34,965 nt of DNA. Source: Pollutimonas sp035515055 (GTDB taxonomy: Bacteria > Pseudomonadota > Gammaproteobacteria > Burkholderiales > Burkholderiaceae_B). The stretch lies in contig DATJBV010000069.1 in NCBI GenBank assembly GCA_035515055.1, positions 1 to 34,965 of the forward strand, given 5' to 3'. The notes beneath the pieces were generated by a model, which worked only from the letters and a program-made list of their open reading frames with translations, was not told the DNA's origin and did not search any database. The number at the start of each line of letters is the position of its first letter. Position 1 is the stretch's first letter. Of the stretch, positions 8,764 to 16,861 are shown piece after piece. A program made the translations under genes and the position numbers.

Positions 8764-10500
8764 ATGACGACGACCGCCGACATATTGGTTGATACTCTTA
8801 TCGCCTGGAATGTGGACGTCATTTTCGGCCTTCCGGGCGATGGCATCAACGGCATTATGGAATCCCTACGAACGCGCCGGGAGAGTATCCGGTTCGTTCA
8901 GGTCCGCCACGAAGAATCCGCCGCATTCATGGCCTGCGCGTATGCGAAGTGGACGGGCAGGTTGGGTGTGTGCCTGGCAACGTCCGGCCCCGGAGGCACG
9001 CATCTACTGACCGGACTATATGACGCGAAACTCGATCAGGCGCCCGTGCTTGCCATCACTGGCATGCAGTATCACGACTTGATTGAAACGTTTACGCAAC
9101 AAGATATCGACCTGACCCGGGTCTTCAACGATGTCGCCGTTTTCAATGCGCACGTGACCGACGCGGCCCACATGGAAAACATGGCGGGCCTCGCATGCCG
9201 CTCGGCCATGTCCAAGCGCGGCGTCGCGCACTTATCTGTGGCGAATGATGTGCAAGAACAGGAAACCCGCGAGGCACCCCGATCCAAGCGCAACAGGCCC
9301 AGCCACCAGCCCAATCGCTGGTTCGAAGGACGGCGGCTCCCCGATGAGGCGGAATTGGATAAGGCTGCCGAAATCCTGAACGCCGCTCGCCGGGTAGTGA
9401 TTCTGGCCGGCCGCGGCGCGCTTGGAGCCCGCGCCGAACTCGAACGCGCGGCCGAGCTCTTGGGAGCGCCTGTTGCCAAAGCACTGCTCGGCAAGGCCGC
9501 CCTGCCGGATCGCCATCCACACGCTACAGGAGGAGTCGGGCTACTGGGGACTCGGGCATCGCAGGAGGCCATGGAACAATGCGACGCGTTGCTGATCGTC
9601 GGGTCCAGTTTTCCATATATCGAGTACTACCCCCAACCGGGGCAGGCTCGCGGCGTGCAAATCGACCAGGACGGACAGAGAATAGGCTTGCGCTACCCGG
9701 TGGAGGCGGGACTTGTGGGGGATGCCGCCGAGACCCTGGGCCTCCTTAACGGCCGGCTTGAGTATAAGAACGACCGGGACTTCCTTTCTCTCGCGCAGGC
9801 GGGGATGCGGCATTGGCGCGAGCAAATGAGCGCAATAGCTTCCAGGGACGACATGCCCCTGAAACCGCAAGCCGTCGCGAGATCATTCGGGCTGCGACTG
9901 CCGGATAACGCCATCCTCGCGACCGACTCCGGCCAGAATACCGAACTGGCAGCGCGGCATGTCGACATTCGCGATGGCCAGGCGTTCAGCGTATCCGGCA
10001 CGCTCGCATCCATGGCATGCGGCCTGCCCTATGCCATTGCGGCCGGCATTGCCTTTCCCCACAGGCCCATATTTGCCATTGTGGGTGATGGCGGTTTTGC
10101 CATGCAGCTGGGCGAGTTCTCCACTGCCGTGCGCTACGGCATCCCACTGAAGGTATTGGTGATAAAGAACGGCATGCTCAACCAGATTGCGTGGGAACAG
10201 ATGATGTTTTTGGGTAACCCCCAGTTTGGTTGCGAACTGCAGGACATAGATTTTGCGATGGCCGCCGAGGCCATGGGTGGACGCGGCTTCAGGATTTCAC
10301 GGCCGGACGAGGTGGACGCCATAATTGATGCCGCCTTTGCTACTCCCGGGGCCGTAGTGATCGAAGCGGCCGTCGACCCTTACGAACCCCTGAAGCCCGC
10401 AAAAATGCCGGCTGACTATGCCGAGAATTTTAAAAAGGCGTTACCCGATACGCCTGGAAGAGAACAGATTGAGGCAAATCTTTATAGACGGGACGCATAA
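8764..10500 (+). CDS. Thiamine-diphosphate enzyme of the pyruvate oxidase/acetolactate synthase family
   Basis: A 578-residue three-domain ThDP enzyme. The catalytic Glu (Glu50 in RHEESAAF) and the ThDP/Mg motif GDGG (441-444) leading to Asn469 (IKNG) are present. The middle domain (about 190-330) resembles the FAD- or nucleotide-binding fold of pyruvate oxidases. It lacks the C-terminal membrane-binding peptide usual in E. coli PoxB. Likely chemistry is decarboxylation of pyruvate or another 2-keto acid. It is not IlvB of a complete ALS, because no small-subunit gene is adjacent. It stands alone between a c-di-GMP gene and the ABC-transporter operon, with a structured leader immediately upstream. 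Confidence 0.88.
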   Translation: MTTTADILVDTLIAWNVDVIFGLPGDGINGIMESLRTRRESIRFVQVRHEESAAFMACAYAKWTGRLGVCLATSGPGGTHLLTGLYDAKLDQAPVLAITGMQYHDLIETFTQQDIDLTRVFNDVAVFNAHVTDAAHMENMAGLACRSAMSKRGVAHLSVANDVQEQETREAPRSKRNRPSHQPNRWFEGRRLPDEAELDKAAEILNAARRVVILAGRGALGARAELERAAELLGAPVAKALLGKAALPDRHPHATGGVGLLGTRASQEAMEQCDALLIVGSSFPYIEYYPQPGQARGVQIDQDGQRIGLRYPVEAGLVGDAAETLGLLNGRLEYKNDRDFLSLAQAGMRHWREQMSAIASRDDMPLKPQAVARSFGLRLPDNAILATDSGQNTELAARHVDIRDGQAFSVSGTLASMACGLPYAIAAGIAFPHRPIFAIVGDGGFAMQLGEFSTAVRYGIPLKVLVIKNGMLNQIAWEQMMFLGNPQFGCELQDIDFAMAAEAMGGRGFRISRPDEVDAIIDAAFATPGAVVIEAAVDPYEPLKPAKMPADYAENFKKALPDTPGREQIEANLYRRDA

Positions 10501-10583
10501 CCAAATACATATATAGTCGTTAGAAGTTAGCTGCGCCGTATATAGAATACCAAGTCATATAAACTTGATTTGGATCACCTTTA
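10501..10583 (+). promoter_or_regulatory. AT-rich intergenic region, probable promoter/operator of the 10584-15276 operon
   Basis: This gap is clearly more AT-rich than its surroundings. It holds two TATATAG copies (near 10511 and 10540), a TATAAA at 10558-10563, and a dyad CAAGT-N7-ACTTG (10551-10567) that overlaps the TATAAA. The dyad is the size of a typical regulator half-site pair. No good -35 box was found, which would fit an activator-dependent promoter. No regulator gene is adjacent. Confidence 0.4.
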
Positions 10584-11126
10584 ATGAGCCGCCTTACCAT
10601 CCAGACCGCAGAATCGGCGCCTGTTGAATCGCGCGAGCGACTCGCCGCCGCCCATAAAGCAAACGGATTCCTGCCCAACCTGATCGGTGTATTGGCCAAT
10701 GCCCCGACCGCCCTCGAAACCTACCAAGTCGTCGGCGCCATCAATGCCCGCACCGGGCTTTCCCCCACCGAGCGCGAAGTCATCCAGATCACTGCCGCCA
10801 TACAAAATGGCTGCGGATTCTGTGTGGCCGGACATACCGCCATCGCGCGCAAGAAAATTGCCATGCCCGAAGAGCTGATCGCCGCCTTGCGCAACACGGA
10901 CGCATTGAACGATCCAAAATTGAATGCATTGGCACAGTTCACTCTTGCTGTCATGGCTCATAAAGGCCAAGTGTCCGACGATGACTTGCAGGATTTTCTT
11001 GCCGGCGGCTACACGCAAGCCAATGCAGTCGAGGTGGTTCTTGGCGTCAGCCTGGCGACACTGTGCAATTACGCCAACAATCTGGCCAAGACGCCCATCA
11101 ATCCCGAACTTCAAGCTTTTGCCTGA
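10584..11126 (+). CDS. Carboxymuconolactone decarboxylase / AhpD-like thiol protein
   Basis: A 180-residue all-helical protein of the CMD/AhpD superfamily. The redox motif Cys77-x-x-Cys80-x-x-x-His84 (CGFCVAGHT) and the upstream Glu64 (TEREVIQI) match the AhpD peroxidase-type active site rather than a true decarboxylase. It is the first gene of a packed operon that also encodes an ACAD-fold flavoprotein, a rubredoxin and an ABC importer. That context suggests a thiol-redox or peroxide-handling role beside a flavin oxidase. The ribosome binding site is weak (GGAT about 10 bases before the ATG). The AhpD-like assignment is firm; the physiological role is inferred. Confidence 0.9.
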   Translation: MSRLTIQTAESAPVESRERLAAAHKANGFLPNLIGVLANAPTALETYQVVGAINARTGLSPTEREVIQITAAIQNGCGFCVAGHTAIARKKIAMPEELIAALRNTDALNDPKLNALAQFTLAVMAHKGQVSDDDLQDFLAGGYTQANAVEVVLGVSLATLCNYANNLAKTPINPELQAFA

Positions 11127-11141
11127 CGGCAGTCGCCTTAC

Positions 11142-11150
11142 AAGGAGGTG
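11142..11150 (+). promoter_or_regulatory. Strong Shine-Dalgarno that fixes a GTG start
   Basis: AAGGAGGTG lies five bases before the GTG at 11156. It decides the start of the ACAD-like gene. The upstream in-frame ATG at 11063 lies inside the preceding gene and would add 31 unrelated residues. Confidence 0.75.
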
Positions 11151-11155
11151 CCGAC

Positions 11156-12280
11156 GTGACTTCCACCGCCACGAGAACCGAGTTTATCGATGCCATCGCG
11201 GCGCAGGTGAAAATCGAATTGAGTCCACTGGTCGACGCCATCGATCAACAAGGTTTTTATCCTGCGGATTATTTGCGCAGCCTGGGCGCGCTGGGCGGCT
11301 TCGCCGCCAGCGTTCCGCGCGACGACGGCGGGCTTGGCTTTGGCCTGGCCCAGCAAATACAGGCAACCGCGCAAGTGGCGCGCGAATGCGGAGCGACAGC
11401 GTTTCTGACGTGGTGCCAATCCACGTGTGCATGGTATTTGCAGCACTCCCCCAATGAAGCCGTTCGCGAGCGCTACCTGCGCGCAGTCGCTCAGGGTACC
11501 TTGCTGGCCGGCACTGGCATGTCGAACTCCGTCAAGCATCTGGCCGGTATCGAAAAAATCCATTTGCAGGCGCGTCGCGATGGCGATGTCTATGTGGTCA
11601 ACGGCGCCTTGCCATGGGTGTCCAACGTAGGCGAACAACACCTTGCCATTGTTGCCGCCTCGGTCGAGGGCGAGGGCTACGTCATGTTCGCGATCGAGGG
11701 TACGGCCCCAGGCCTCGCTCTGCACCCATGCCCCGAATTTTCGGCGCTCGAAGGCACCCAAACGTTGAACCTCCGATTCAAGGACGTGCGCGTGCCGGCG
11801 GAAAATGTAGTTGCCGACCCTGGACAGTTTGCGGCCTATATGGCCAGAATCAAGGCAGGCTTCATTCTGGGCCAAATAGGCATGGGCCTGGGTGTGATCG
11901 AGGCCAGCCTGAAGACCATACGCGACAGCAACGTCGCCACGGCCCACGTCAATACATTCCTGGATGACCAGGGCTCGGACCTGGCGGCAGAACTGGCTGG
12001 CTTGCAGGCACAAGTGGTGGTGCTGGCCGAACAGGCACAGACTGGAACCGCTCCCATTCTCGACGTCCTCCGAGCGCGAGCCCATGCGTCGGAACTGACG
12101 CTCAAGGCGGCCAATTCCGCCGTGCTTCACGCCGGCGCAAAGGGCTACCTGATGCGCCACCCCGCTCAACGCCGCCTGCGCGAAGCGGTATTCGTGGCGA
12201 TTGTCACGCCGGCCCTCAAACATTTACGCAAGGAAATACACGACTTGGAACACGCTGCCGACCAGGCCCGGGCGGCATGA
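11156..12280 (+). CDS. Acyl-CoA-dehydrogenase-fold flavoprotein without the catalytic Glu motif
   Basis: A 374-residue protein with the ACAD layout: helical N-terminus, a beta middle domain around residues 115-220 and a helical C-terminus. The start is the GTG at 11156 with a near-perfect Shine-Dalgarno. Two hallmarks are missing. The xEPxAGSD segment is replaced by GTGMSNSVKH (119-128), and the C-terminal EGTxEIQ motif carrying the catalytic Glu is replaced by FVAIVTPALKHL (346-357). This suggests a flavin oxidase or monooxygenase of the kind known within the superfamily (DszC, SfnB, nitroalkane oxidase, amine hydroxylases) rather than a CoA-ester dehydrogenase. It overlaps the rubredoxin gene by ATGA, so rubredoxin is a plausible electron partner. 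Confidence 0.82.
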   Translation: MTSTATRTEFIDAIAAQVKIELSPLVDAIDQQGFYPADYLRSLGALGGFAASVPRDDGGLGFGLAQQIQATAQVARECGATAFLTWCQSTCAWYLQHSPNEAVRERYLRAVAQGTLLAGTGMSNSVKHLAGIEKIHLQARRDGDVYVVNGALPWVSNVGEQHLAIVAASVEGEGYVMFAIEGTAPGLALHPCPEFSALEGTQTLNLRFKDVRVPAENVVADPGQFAAYMARIKAGFILGQIGMGLGVIEASLKTIRDSNVATAHVNTFLDDQGSDLAAELAGLQAQVVVLAEQAQTGTAPILDVLRARAHASELTLKAANSAVLHAGAKGYLMRHPAQRRLREAVFVAIVTPALKHLRKEIHDLEHAADQARAA

Positions 12281-12444
12281 TGCAACAGTGGATGTGCGGC
12301 CCGTGCGGACTGATATACGACGAGGCTCTCGGCTTTCCAGATGACGGAATCGCGCCCGGGACGCCGTTCGCCTCCATACCGGACGACTGGGCGTGCCCCG
12401 ACTGCGGCGTAACCAAAGCCGATTTCTTCCTCATTCCCGAGTAA
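12277..12444 (+). CDS. Rubredoxin
   Basis: A 55-residue protein, MMQQWMCGPCGLIYDE at the start, with two CxxC knuckles (Cys7/Cys10 and Cys40/Cys43) that ligate one iron. The GLIYDEALGFPDDGIAPGT and IPDDWACPDCG segments match classical rubredoxins throughout. Rubredoxins carry single electrons between NAD(P)H reductases and oxygenases or peroxide-reducing enzymes. The ATG overlaps the stop of the ACAD-like gene (ATGA), and the stop is four bases before the ABC ATPase start, so it is embedded in the operon and translationally coupled to the flavoprotein. No rubredoxin reductase is present in the window. The second ATG at 12280 is an equally possible start. Confidence 0.95.
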   Translation: MMQQWMCGPCGLIYDEALGFPDDGIAPGTPFASIPDDWACPDCGVTKADFFLIPE

Positions 12445-12448
12445 CGAC

Positions 12449-13273
12449 ATGACGAACTCGCCAGCATGCGACTTGCCGTTCGCGCTAGAGGCCGATGGGA
12501 TCGAGCTGAGCTACAGCCGCCCCGGCCAGCCGCCGAACACCGTATTGCGCGACTTTACGTTACGCCTGGCGCAAGGCGAGATCGTCGCGATTCTCGGGCC
12601 CAGCGGTGTGGGCAAATCGTCGTTACTGCGTGTATTGGCGGGCTTGCAAGCCCCCGACAGGGGAGCGGTTCATGTGAACGGAGAACGGCTGCGGGGTGCG
12701 CATCCGCGACTCAGTTTTGTCTTCCAGGACCCCAGCCTCCTGCCGTGGCTGACGCTTGAAGAAAATGTCGGATTTGGACTCGACTTCAAGCACCAGGCGG
12801 CAATCAGCAAGGCAGAGAAAGAACGACGTGTACACGCAGCCATCGCTGAAGTGGACCTGCACAACGCCAGAACGCGCTACCCCTCCGAACTCTCGGGTGG
12901 CATGGCTCAGCGTACGGCATTGGCGCGATCGCTGGCGCGCCAGCCGGAAATCCTGTTGCTCGACGAGCCCTTTAGCGCATTGGATGAGATTACGCGAAGC
13001 GAGATGCAGGTGTTGCTCCAGCAGGTGGCGTCCCGGCACCGGGCTTGCGCCATCCTGGTCACCCACGATATCGACGAGGCGTTGCTACTGGCCGACCGCA
13101 TCTTGCTGCTAGGCGGGTCGCCGGGCCAACTGATCGGCGAGTGGCGCATCGGCCTTGCCCACCCGCGCGACATCGTAGCACCTGAACTGACAACCATTCG
13201 CATAGAAATCGTGCGGGCGTTACGCGCCGCACGCCGCAACAACCCGCCGTCCAATCCATCATTTTTGCACTGA
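12449..13273 (+). CDS. ABC transporter ATPase, nitrate/sulfonate/taurine type (NrtD/SsuB/TauB)
   Basis: A 274-residue ATP-binding subunit. The Walker A motif GPSGVGKSS (50-58), Q-loop Gln93, ABC signature LSGGMAQR (148-155), Walker B ILLLDEP (168-174) and switch His206 are all intact. The closest look is to the ATPases of nitrate, sulfonate and taurine importers (the CUT-independent NrtABCD/SsuABC group). It begins four bases after the rubredoxin stop and ends six bases before the binding-protein gene. It energises import of the compound presumably oxidised by the upstream flavoprotein. Confidence 0.93.
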   Translation: MTNSPACDLPFALEADGIELSYSRPGQPPNTVLRDFTLRLAQGEIVAILGPSGVGKSSLLRVLAGLQAPDRGAVHVNGERLRGAHPRLSFVFQDPSLLPWLTLEENVGFGLDFKHQAAISKAEKERRVHAAIAEVDLHNARTRYPSELSGGMAQRTALARSLARQPEILLLDEPFSALDEITRSEMQVLLQQVASRHRACAILVTHDIDEALLLADRILLLGGSPGQLIGEWRIGLAHPRDIVAPELTTIRIEIVRALRAARRNNPPSNPSFLH

Positions 13274-13279
13274 GATCCT

Positions 13280-14482
13280 ATGAAAAAAACGACTGCGATG
13301 GGGCCGTCATTGGACGCGCGCCGCCAATTCATTAAGTTGTCTGGCCTGTTTACCGCCATGGGCGCCCTGCCTTTGCTGCAAATGCATAACGTCGCCAGGG
13401 CAGCCCAGCCGGACGCGCCCTTGCGCATTGGCTACCTGCCGATCACGGACGCCACGCCCCTGCTGGTTGCACATCACAATAAATTGTTCGAGTCGCAAGG
13501 CATAGCCGTAGAAAAGCCACGCATGTTTCGCAGCTGGGCCCAAATCGTCGAGGCTTTCCTGGCCGGGCAGGTCAATGCCATTCACCTGCTATCGCCGATG
13601 ACGGTCTGGGCGCGCTATGGAAGCCAGTCGCGCGCCAAAGTGGTGGCATGGAACCATATGTCCGGTTCCGGCCTGACCGTGCAACATGACATCAATACGA
13701 TTCGCGACTTGGGCGGCAAGACGGTAGCCATTCCCTTTTGGTATTCATTGCATAACATCGTGCTGCAGCATTTGCTCAAGAACCAGGGCCTGGAGCCAGT
13801 CAGCAATGGCGAGCCTGGCCCCACACAAGTCAAGCTTGTCGTCATGGCGCCGTCCGACATGGTGCCTGCGCTGGCGAATAAGCAGATCGCCGGCTACACC
13901 GTGGCGGAGCCATTCAACGCATCGGCCGAAGTCCTGAAGATAGGAAAAATTCTGCGCTTTACAGGCGATGTCTGGAAAGACCACGCATGCTGCGTCGTAC
14001 TGATGCACGAGCAGGACCTCGAGCAACGTCCGGACTGGTCGCAAAAGGTAGTCAACGGCCTGGTCCAGGCGCAAGCCTGGATACAGGACAACCGCGAGGA
14101 AACTGCGCGCATCTTATCTAAGGAAAATGTGCAGCGCTACACGCCGCATACCTTCGAGACGTTGGCCAAAGTGCTCGTTCCCGCACAAATGGATAACGCG
14201 CAATACGAAGCTTCCGGCGCAATCGTGAACGCCGGCTGGAAAGAGAAACGCATAGACTTCCAGCCCTACCCCTTCCCCAGCTACACCGAGGAACTTATCC
14301 GCAAGCTCAAGACGACGCTAGTATCTGGGCAAAATGATTTCCTCCAAAAACTCGACCCCGCTTTTGTGGCGCGCGACCTGGTCGATGACCGCTTTGTGAA
14401 AAAGGCGATTCTCGACATGGGCGGACCGTCGGTGTTTGGACTGCCCGAGTCGTTTACGCGGCAGGAAACTATTACCGCCTGA
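13280..14482 (+). CDS. ABC transporter substrate-binding protein, NrtA/CmpA/SsuA family, Tat signal
   Basis: A 400-residue periplasmic binding protein. The N-terminus carries a twin-arginine signal (RRQFIKLSG, Arg14-Arg15) followed by a hydrophobic stretch and a probable cleavage site after ARA near residue 40. The mature start RIGYLPITDATPLLVAHH is typical of the NrtA/CmpA nitrate and bicarbonate binding group, which overlaps with sulfonate binders. The ligand could be a nitrogen- or sulfur-containing anion; the sequence does not decide. A Tat rather than Sec signal implies export after folding. It sits between its ATPase and permease genes. Confidence 0.9.
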   Translation: MKKTTAMGPSLDARRQFIKLSGLFTAMGALPLLQMHNVARAAQPDAPLRIGYLPITDATPLLVAHHNKLFESQGIAVEKPRMFRSWAQIVEAFLAGQVNAIHLLSPMTVWARYGSQSRAKVVAWNHMSGSGLTVQHDINTIRDLGGKTVAIPFWYSLHNIVLQHLLKNQGLEPVSNGEPGPTQVKLVVMAPSDMVPALANKQIAGYTVAEPFNASAEVLKIGKILRFTGDVWKDHACCVVLMHEQDLEQRPDWSQKVVNGLVQAQAWIQDNREETARILSKENVQRYTPHTFETLAKVLVPAQMDNAQYEASGAIVNAGWKEKRIDFQPYPFPSYTEELIRKLKTTLVSGQNDFLQKLDPAFVARDLVDDRFVKKAILDMGGPSVFGLPESFTRQETITA

Positions 14483-14499
14483 GCCTGGATGAATACTAG

Positions 14500-15276
14500 A
14501 TGATCACACGCCATGGACCTGCACGACTGAGCAAACGCCTGGCGCTGAGCATGGCGGGCCTGCTTTCGCTGGTGGTCCTTTGGGGCCTGGGCACCCACTG
14601 GCTGCAGCAAAGCATTACGCTCGCCGCCCTGCTCAGTCCCCGGGTCACGTTCGATAGCCTGTACCATCTGCTGATCGACAACCAACTGACCATGCACACG
14701 CTAACCAGCCTGAAGCGAGTCTTTGTCGGACTAAGCCTTGCGCTGCTGCTTGGCGTGCCGATAGGCCTGGCGGTAGGCCTGTCGCGCGCCCTGGAAAACA
14801 GTACAAGCAGTGCGTTTCAATTCCTGCGCATGATTTCCCCGTTATCGTGGATGCCTATCGCCGTCATGGTATTCGGCATAGGCGACGCGCCGATTTACTT
14901 TCTTCTTACCTTCGCCGCCGTCTGGCCTATTATCTTGAATACCGCCGCTGGCGTACGCCAGCTCGATCCCAAGTGGATGATGCTGGCAAAGAGTCTGAGC
15001 GCAACCCGCCGCGAAGTCTTGTTCAAGATCGTCATGCCCGGCGTATTGGGCCACATTCTTACCGGCGTCCGCCTCGCTATTGGCATTATCTGGATCGTGC
15101 TCGTGCCGTGCGAAATGTTGGGAGTCAGTTCCGGGCTCGGTTATTTCATCCTGGACACCCGCGATCGCCTGGCCTATTCGGAGCTGATGGCCGTCATTGT
15201 CCTTATCGGCGCGCTGGGCTTCACGCTGGATGCGCTGGCCCAGAAGCTTTATCAGCACTGGACACACGCGCGGTAA
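14500..15276 (+). CDS. ABC transporter permease, NrtB/SsuC/TauC type
   Basis: A 258-residue inner-membrane permease with about six hydrophobic helices. The cytoplasmic EAA loop that contacts the ATPase is recognisable in the segment AAGVRQLDPKWMMLAKSL and the following FKIVMPGVLGHILTGVRLA. The family is the BinPDT permease group of nitrate/sulfonate/taurine importers. It is the last gene of the operon, 17 bases after the binding-protein stop. Its stop codon lies inside a 14-base tandem duplication, and it converges on putP. Confidence 0.92.
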   Translation: MITRHGPARLSKRLALSMAGLLSLVVLWGLGTHWLQQSITLAALLSPRVTFDSLYHLLIDNQLTMHTLTSLKRVFVGLSLALLLGVPIGLAVGLSRALENSTSSAFQFLRMISPLSWMPIAVMVFGIGDAPIYFLLTFAAVWPIILNTAAGVRQLDPKWMMLAKSLSATRREVLFKIVMPGVLGHILTGVRLAIGIIWIVLVPCEMLGVSSGLGYFILDTRDRLAYSELMAVIVLIGALGFTLDALAQKLYQHWTHAR

Positions 15277-15295
15277 GCGAGGCGCGGTAAGCGAG
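15268..15295. repeat. Tandem 14-base direct repeat across a stop codon
   Basis: GCGCGGTAAGCGAG occurs twice head to tail (15268-15281 and 15282-15295), followed by a partial third GCGCG. The first copy contains the TAA stop of the permease gene. The repeat length is not a multiple of three, so it looks like a replication-slippage duplication after the coding end. Confidence 0.85.
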
Positions 15296-15306
15296 GCGCG
15301 CCTCGC
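15291..15306. terminator. Perfect 16-base GC palindrome between convergent genes, possible terminator
   Basis: GCGAGGCGCGCCTCGC is perfectly self-complementary and lies in the 37-base gap between the convergent permease and putP genes. As RNA it can form a six-pair stem in either direction. There is no strong T-run on either side, so a factor-independent terminator is only weakly supported. The left half was supplied by the second copy of the tandem repeat. Confidence 0.35.
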
Positions 15307-15313
15307 ATCGTGT

Positions 15314-16810
15314 CTATTTGGCGATGCGCGTGTGCATATCGGCATCAACCGCCTGGAATTCCGCCTGCATCTTTTGGCTTGGCGGCGTATCGAGCCTACT
15401 GACAACGTAGATGGCGAGTGTTCCCAGGATGAACCCGGGCACGATCTCGTAGAGGCCGAACCATGCGTACTGCTTCCAGATCAGCACCGTAACGGCGCCA
15501 ATCACCATTCCCGCCAACGCACCGTTGCGCGTCATTCGAGACCAGAACAAAGACAGTATCACCACCGGTCCAAATGCTGCTCCGAACCCTGCCCAGGCAT
15601 AACTGACCATTGTCAGCACCCGGCTATCCGGGTCGGACGCCAGCCAGATCGCCACGACGGTTACCGCAAGCACCATCGCGCGTCCAAACCACACCAGTTC
15701 ACGTTGCGAGGCGTACTTGCGCAAGAATGTTTTATAGATATCTTGCGTCAGCGAGCTGGAGCATACGAGCAATTGCGCGGAAAGCGTGCTCATGACAGCT
15801 GCGAGCACGGCGGCCAGGAACATGCCGGCGATCCACGGATTGAACAAGATGATGGAAAGCTCGATGAATACACGTTCGGCGTTGGCGGTTACACCGCCCG
15901 CCTGGTCAGGATGCGCGGCAAAATAAGCAATACCGAAGAACCCGACGGCAACGGCGCCTGCCAGGCAAAGAATCATCCATGTCATGCTGATACGGCGCGC
16001 ATTCGGGATCGTATGCAACGATTCGGCGGCCATGAACCGAACAAGAATATGCGGCTGCCCAAAGTAGCCCAGGCCCCAGGCCAGCAACGAAATGATGGCA
16101 ATGGCGTCCATCCCCCTAAGCACGTCGAGTCGCGAAGGGTCGACAGCCTCTACCGCGGCCAGGCTGGCCCCGAAGCCGCCAGTGGAATAAACAACCATTA
16201 ATGGGGCGACCACCAGCGCGGTGAACATTAGCGAAGCCTGGATCGTATCTGTCCAGCTGACAGCCAGGAAGCCGCCAATAAACACGTAGGCCATGGTGCA
16301 CATGGCACCCACCCACAATGCCAGTGCATAGTCCATGCCGAACATGCTTTCGAACAAGCGCGCGCCAGCCACCACGCCCGACGCGCAATAAATCGTAAAG
16401 AAGACCAGGATGACCACCGCCGACACGATGCGCAAGACGTTATTGCGATCATGGAAACGATTCGAAAAAAAGTCGGGCAACGTGAGAGCGTCGCCCGATT
16501 TTTCGGTATAGACGCGCAAGCGTGCCGCAATGAAGCGCCAGTTCAGGTAGGCGCCGATAATCAGGCCTATGGCGATCCACGCCTCGGATAATCCGGACAG
16601 ATAGATGGCGCCAGGCAGACCCATGAGCAGCCAGCCGCTCATGTCGGACGCCCCGGCGGCAAGCGCCACCACAAAGCTGCCCAGCTTGCGTCCGCCCAGA
16701 ATGTAATCTGACAAGTCGTCGGTGGACCGGTAGCCCAGAAATCCTATGCCCACCATGGCCAGGATATACAGCACGAACATAATGGTCACGGGTGTGCTTA
16801 CGATTTGCAT
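15314..16810 (-). CDS. putP: Sodium/proline symporter PutP
   Basis: A 498-residue sodium:solute symporter (SSS family) with about 13 hydrophobic segments. The signature region GGRKLGSFVVALAAGASD leading to SGWLLMGLPGA near the N-terminus is characteristic of PutP, which imports proline with Na+. The start at 16810 (MQIVSTPVT) is preceded by AAGGGGA and is preferred to the upstream ATG at 16837. It lies 51 bases downstream of putA on the same strand, so uptake and catabolism of proline are probably cotranscribed. The gene converges on the ABC permease. Confidence 0.94.
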   Translation of the reverse strand: MQIVSTPVTIMFVLYILAMVGIGFLGYRSTDDLSDYILGGRKLGSFVVALAAGASDMSGWLLMGLPGAIYLSGLSEAWIAIGLIIGAYLNWRFIAARLRVYTEKSGDALTLPDFFSNRFHDRNNVLRIVSAVVILVFFTIYCASGVVAGARLFESMFGMDYALALWVGAMCTMAYVFIGGFLAVSWTDTIQASLMFTALVVAPLMVVYSTGGFGASLAAVEAVDPSRLDVLRGMDAIAIISLLAWGLGYFGQPHILVRFMAAESLHTIPNARRISMTWMILCLAGAVAVGFFGIAYFAAHPDQAGGVTANAERVFIELSIILFNPWIAGMFLAAVLAAVMSTLSAQLLVCSSSLTQDIYKTFLRKYASQRELVWFGRAMVLAVTVVAIWLASDPDSRVLTMVSYAWAGFGAAFGPVVILSLFWSRMTRNGALAGMVIGAVTVLIWKQYAWFGLYEIVPGFILGTLAIYVVSRLDTPPSQKMQAEFQAVDADMHTRIAK

Positions 16811-16861
16811 GCCTGTCCCCTTCGATTCCAAACACAAAAACAGTACGACCCGCGTGCCGCG

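Noticed and set aside
10558..10563. Complete sigma-70 promoter using TATAAA
   Set aside because: No -35 box at a suitable distance; listed only as a regulatory region.
11138..12223. Minus-strand open frame (361 codons) opposite the ACAD-like gene
   Set aside because: The translation has no known motif and mirrors the codon pattern of the plus-strand gene.
15197..16201. Plus-strand open frame (334 codons) opposite putP
   Set aside because: Low-complexity Arg/His-rich translation in the shadow of a clear transporter gene.
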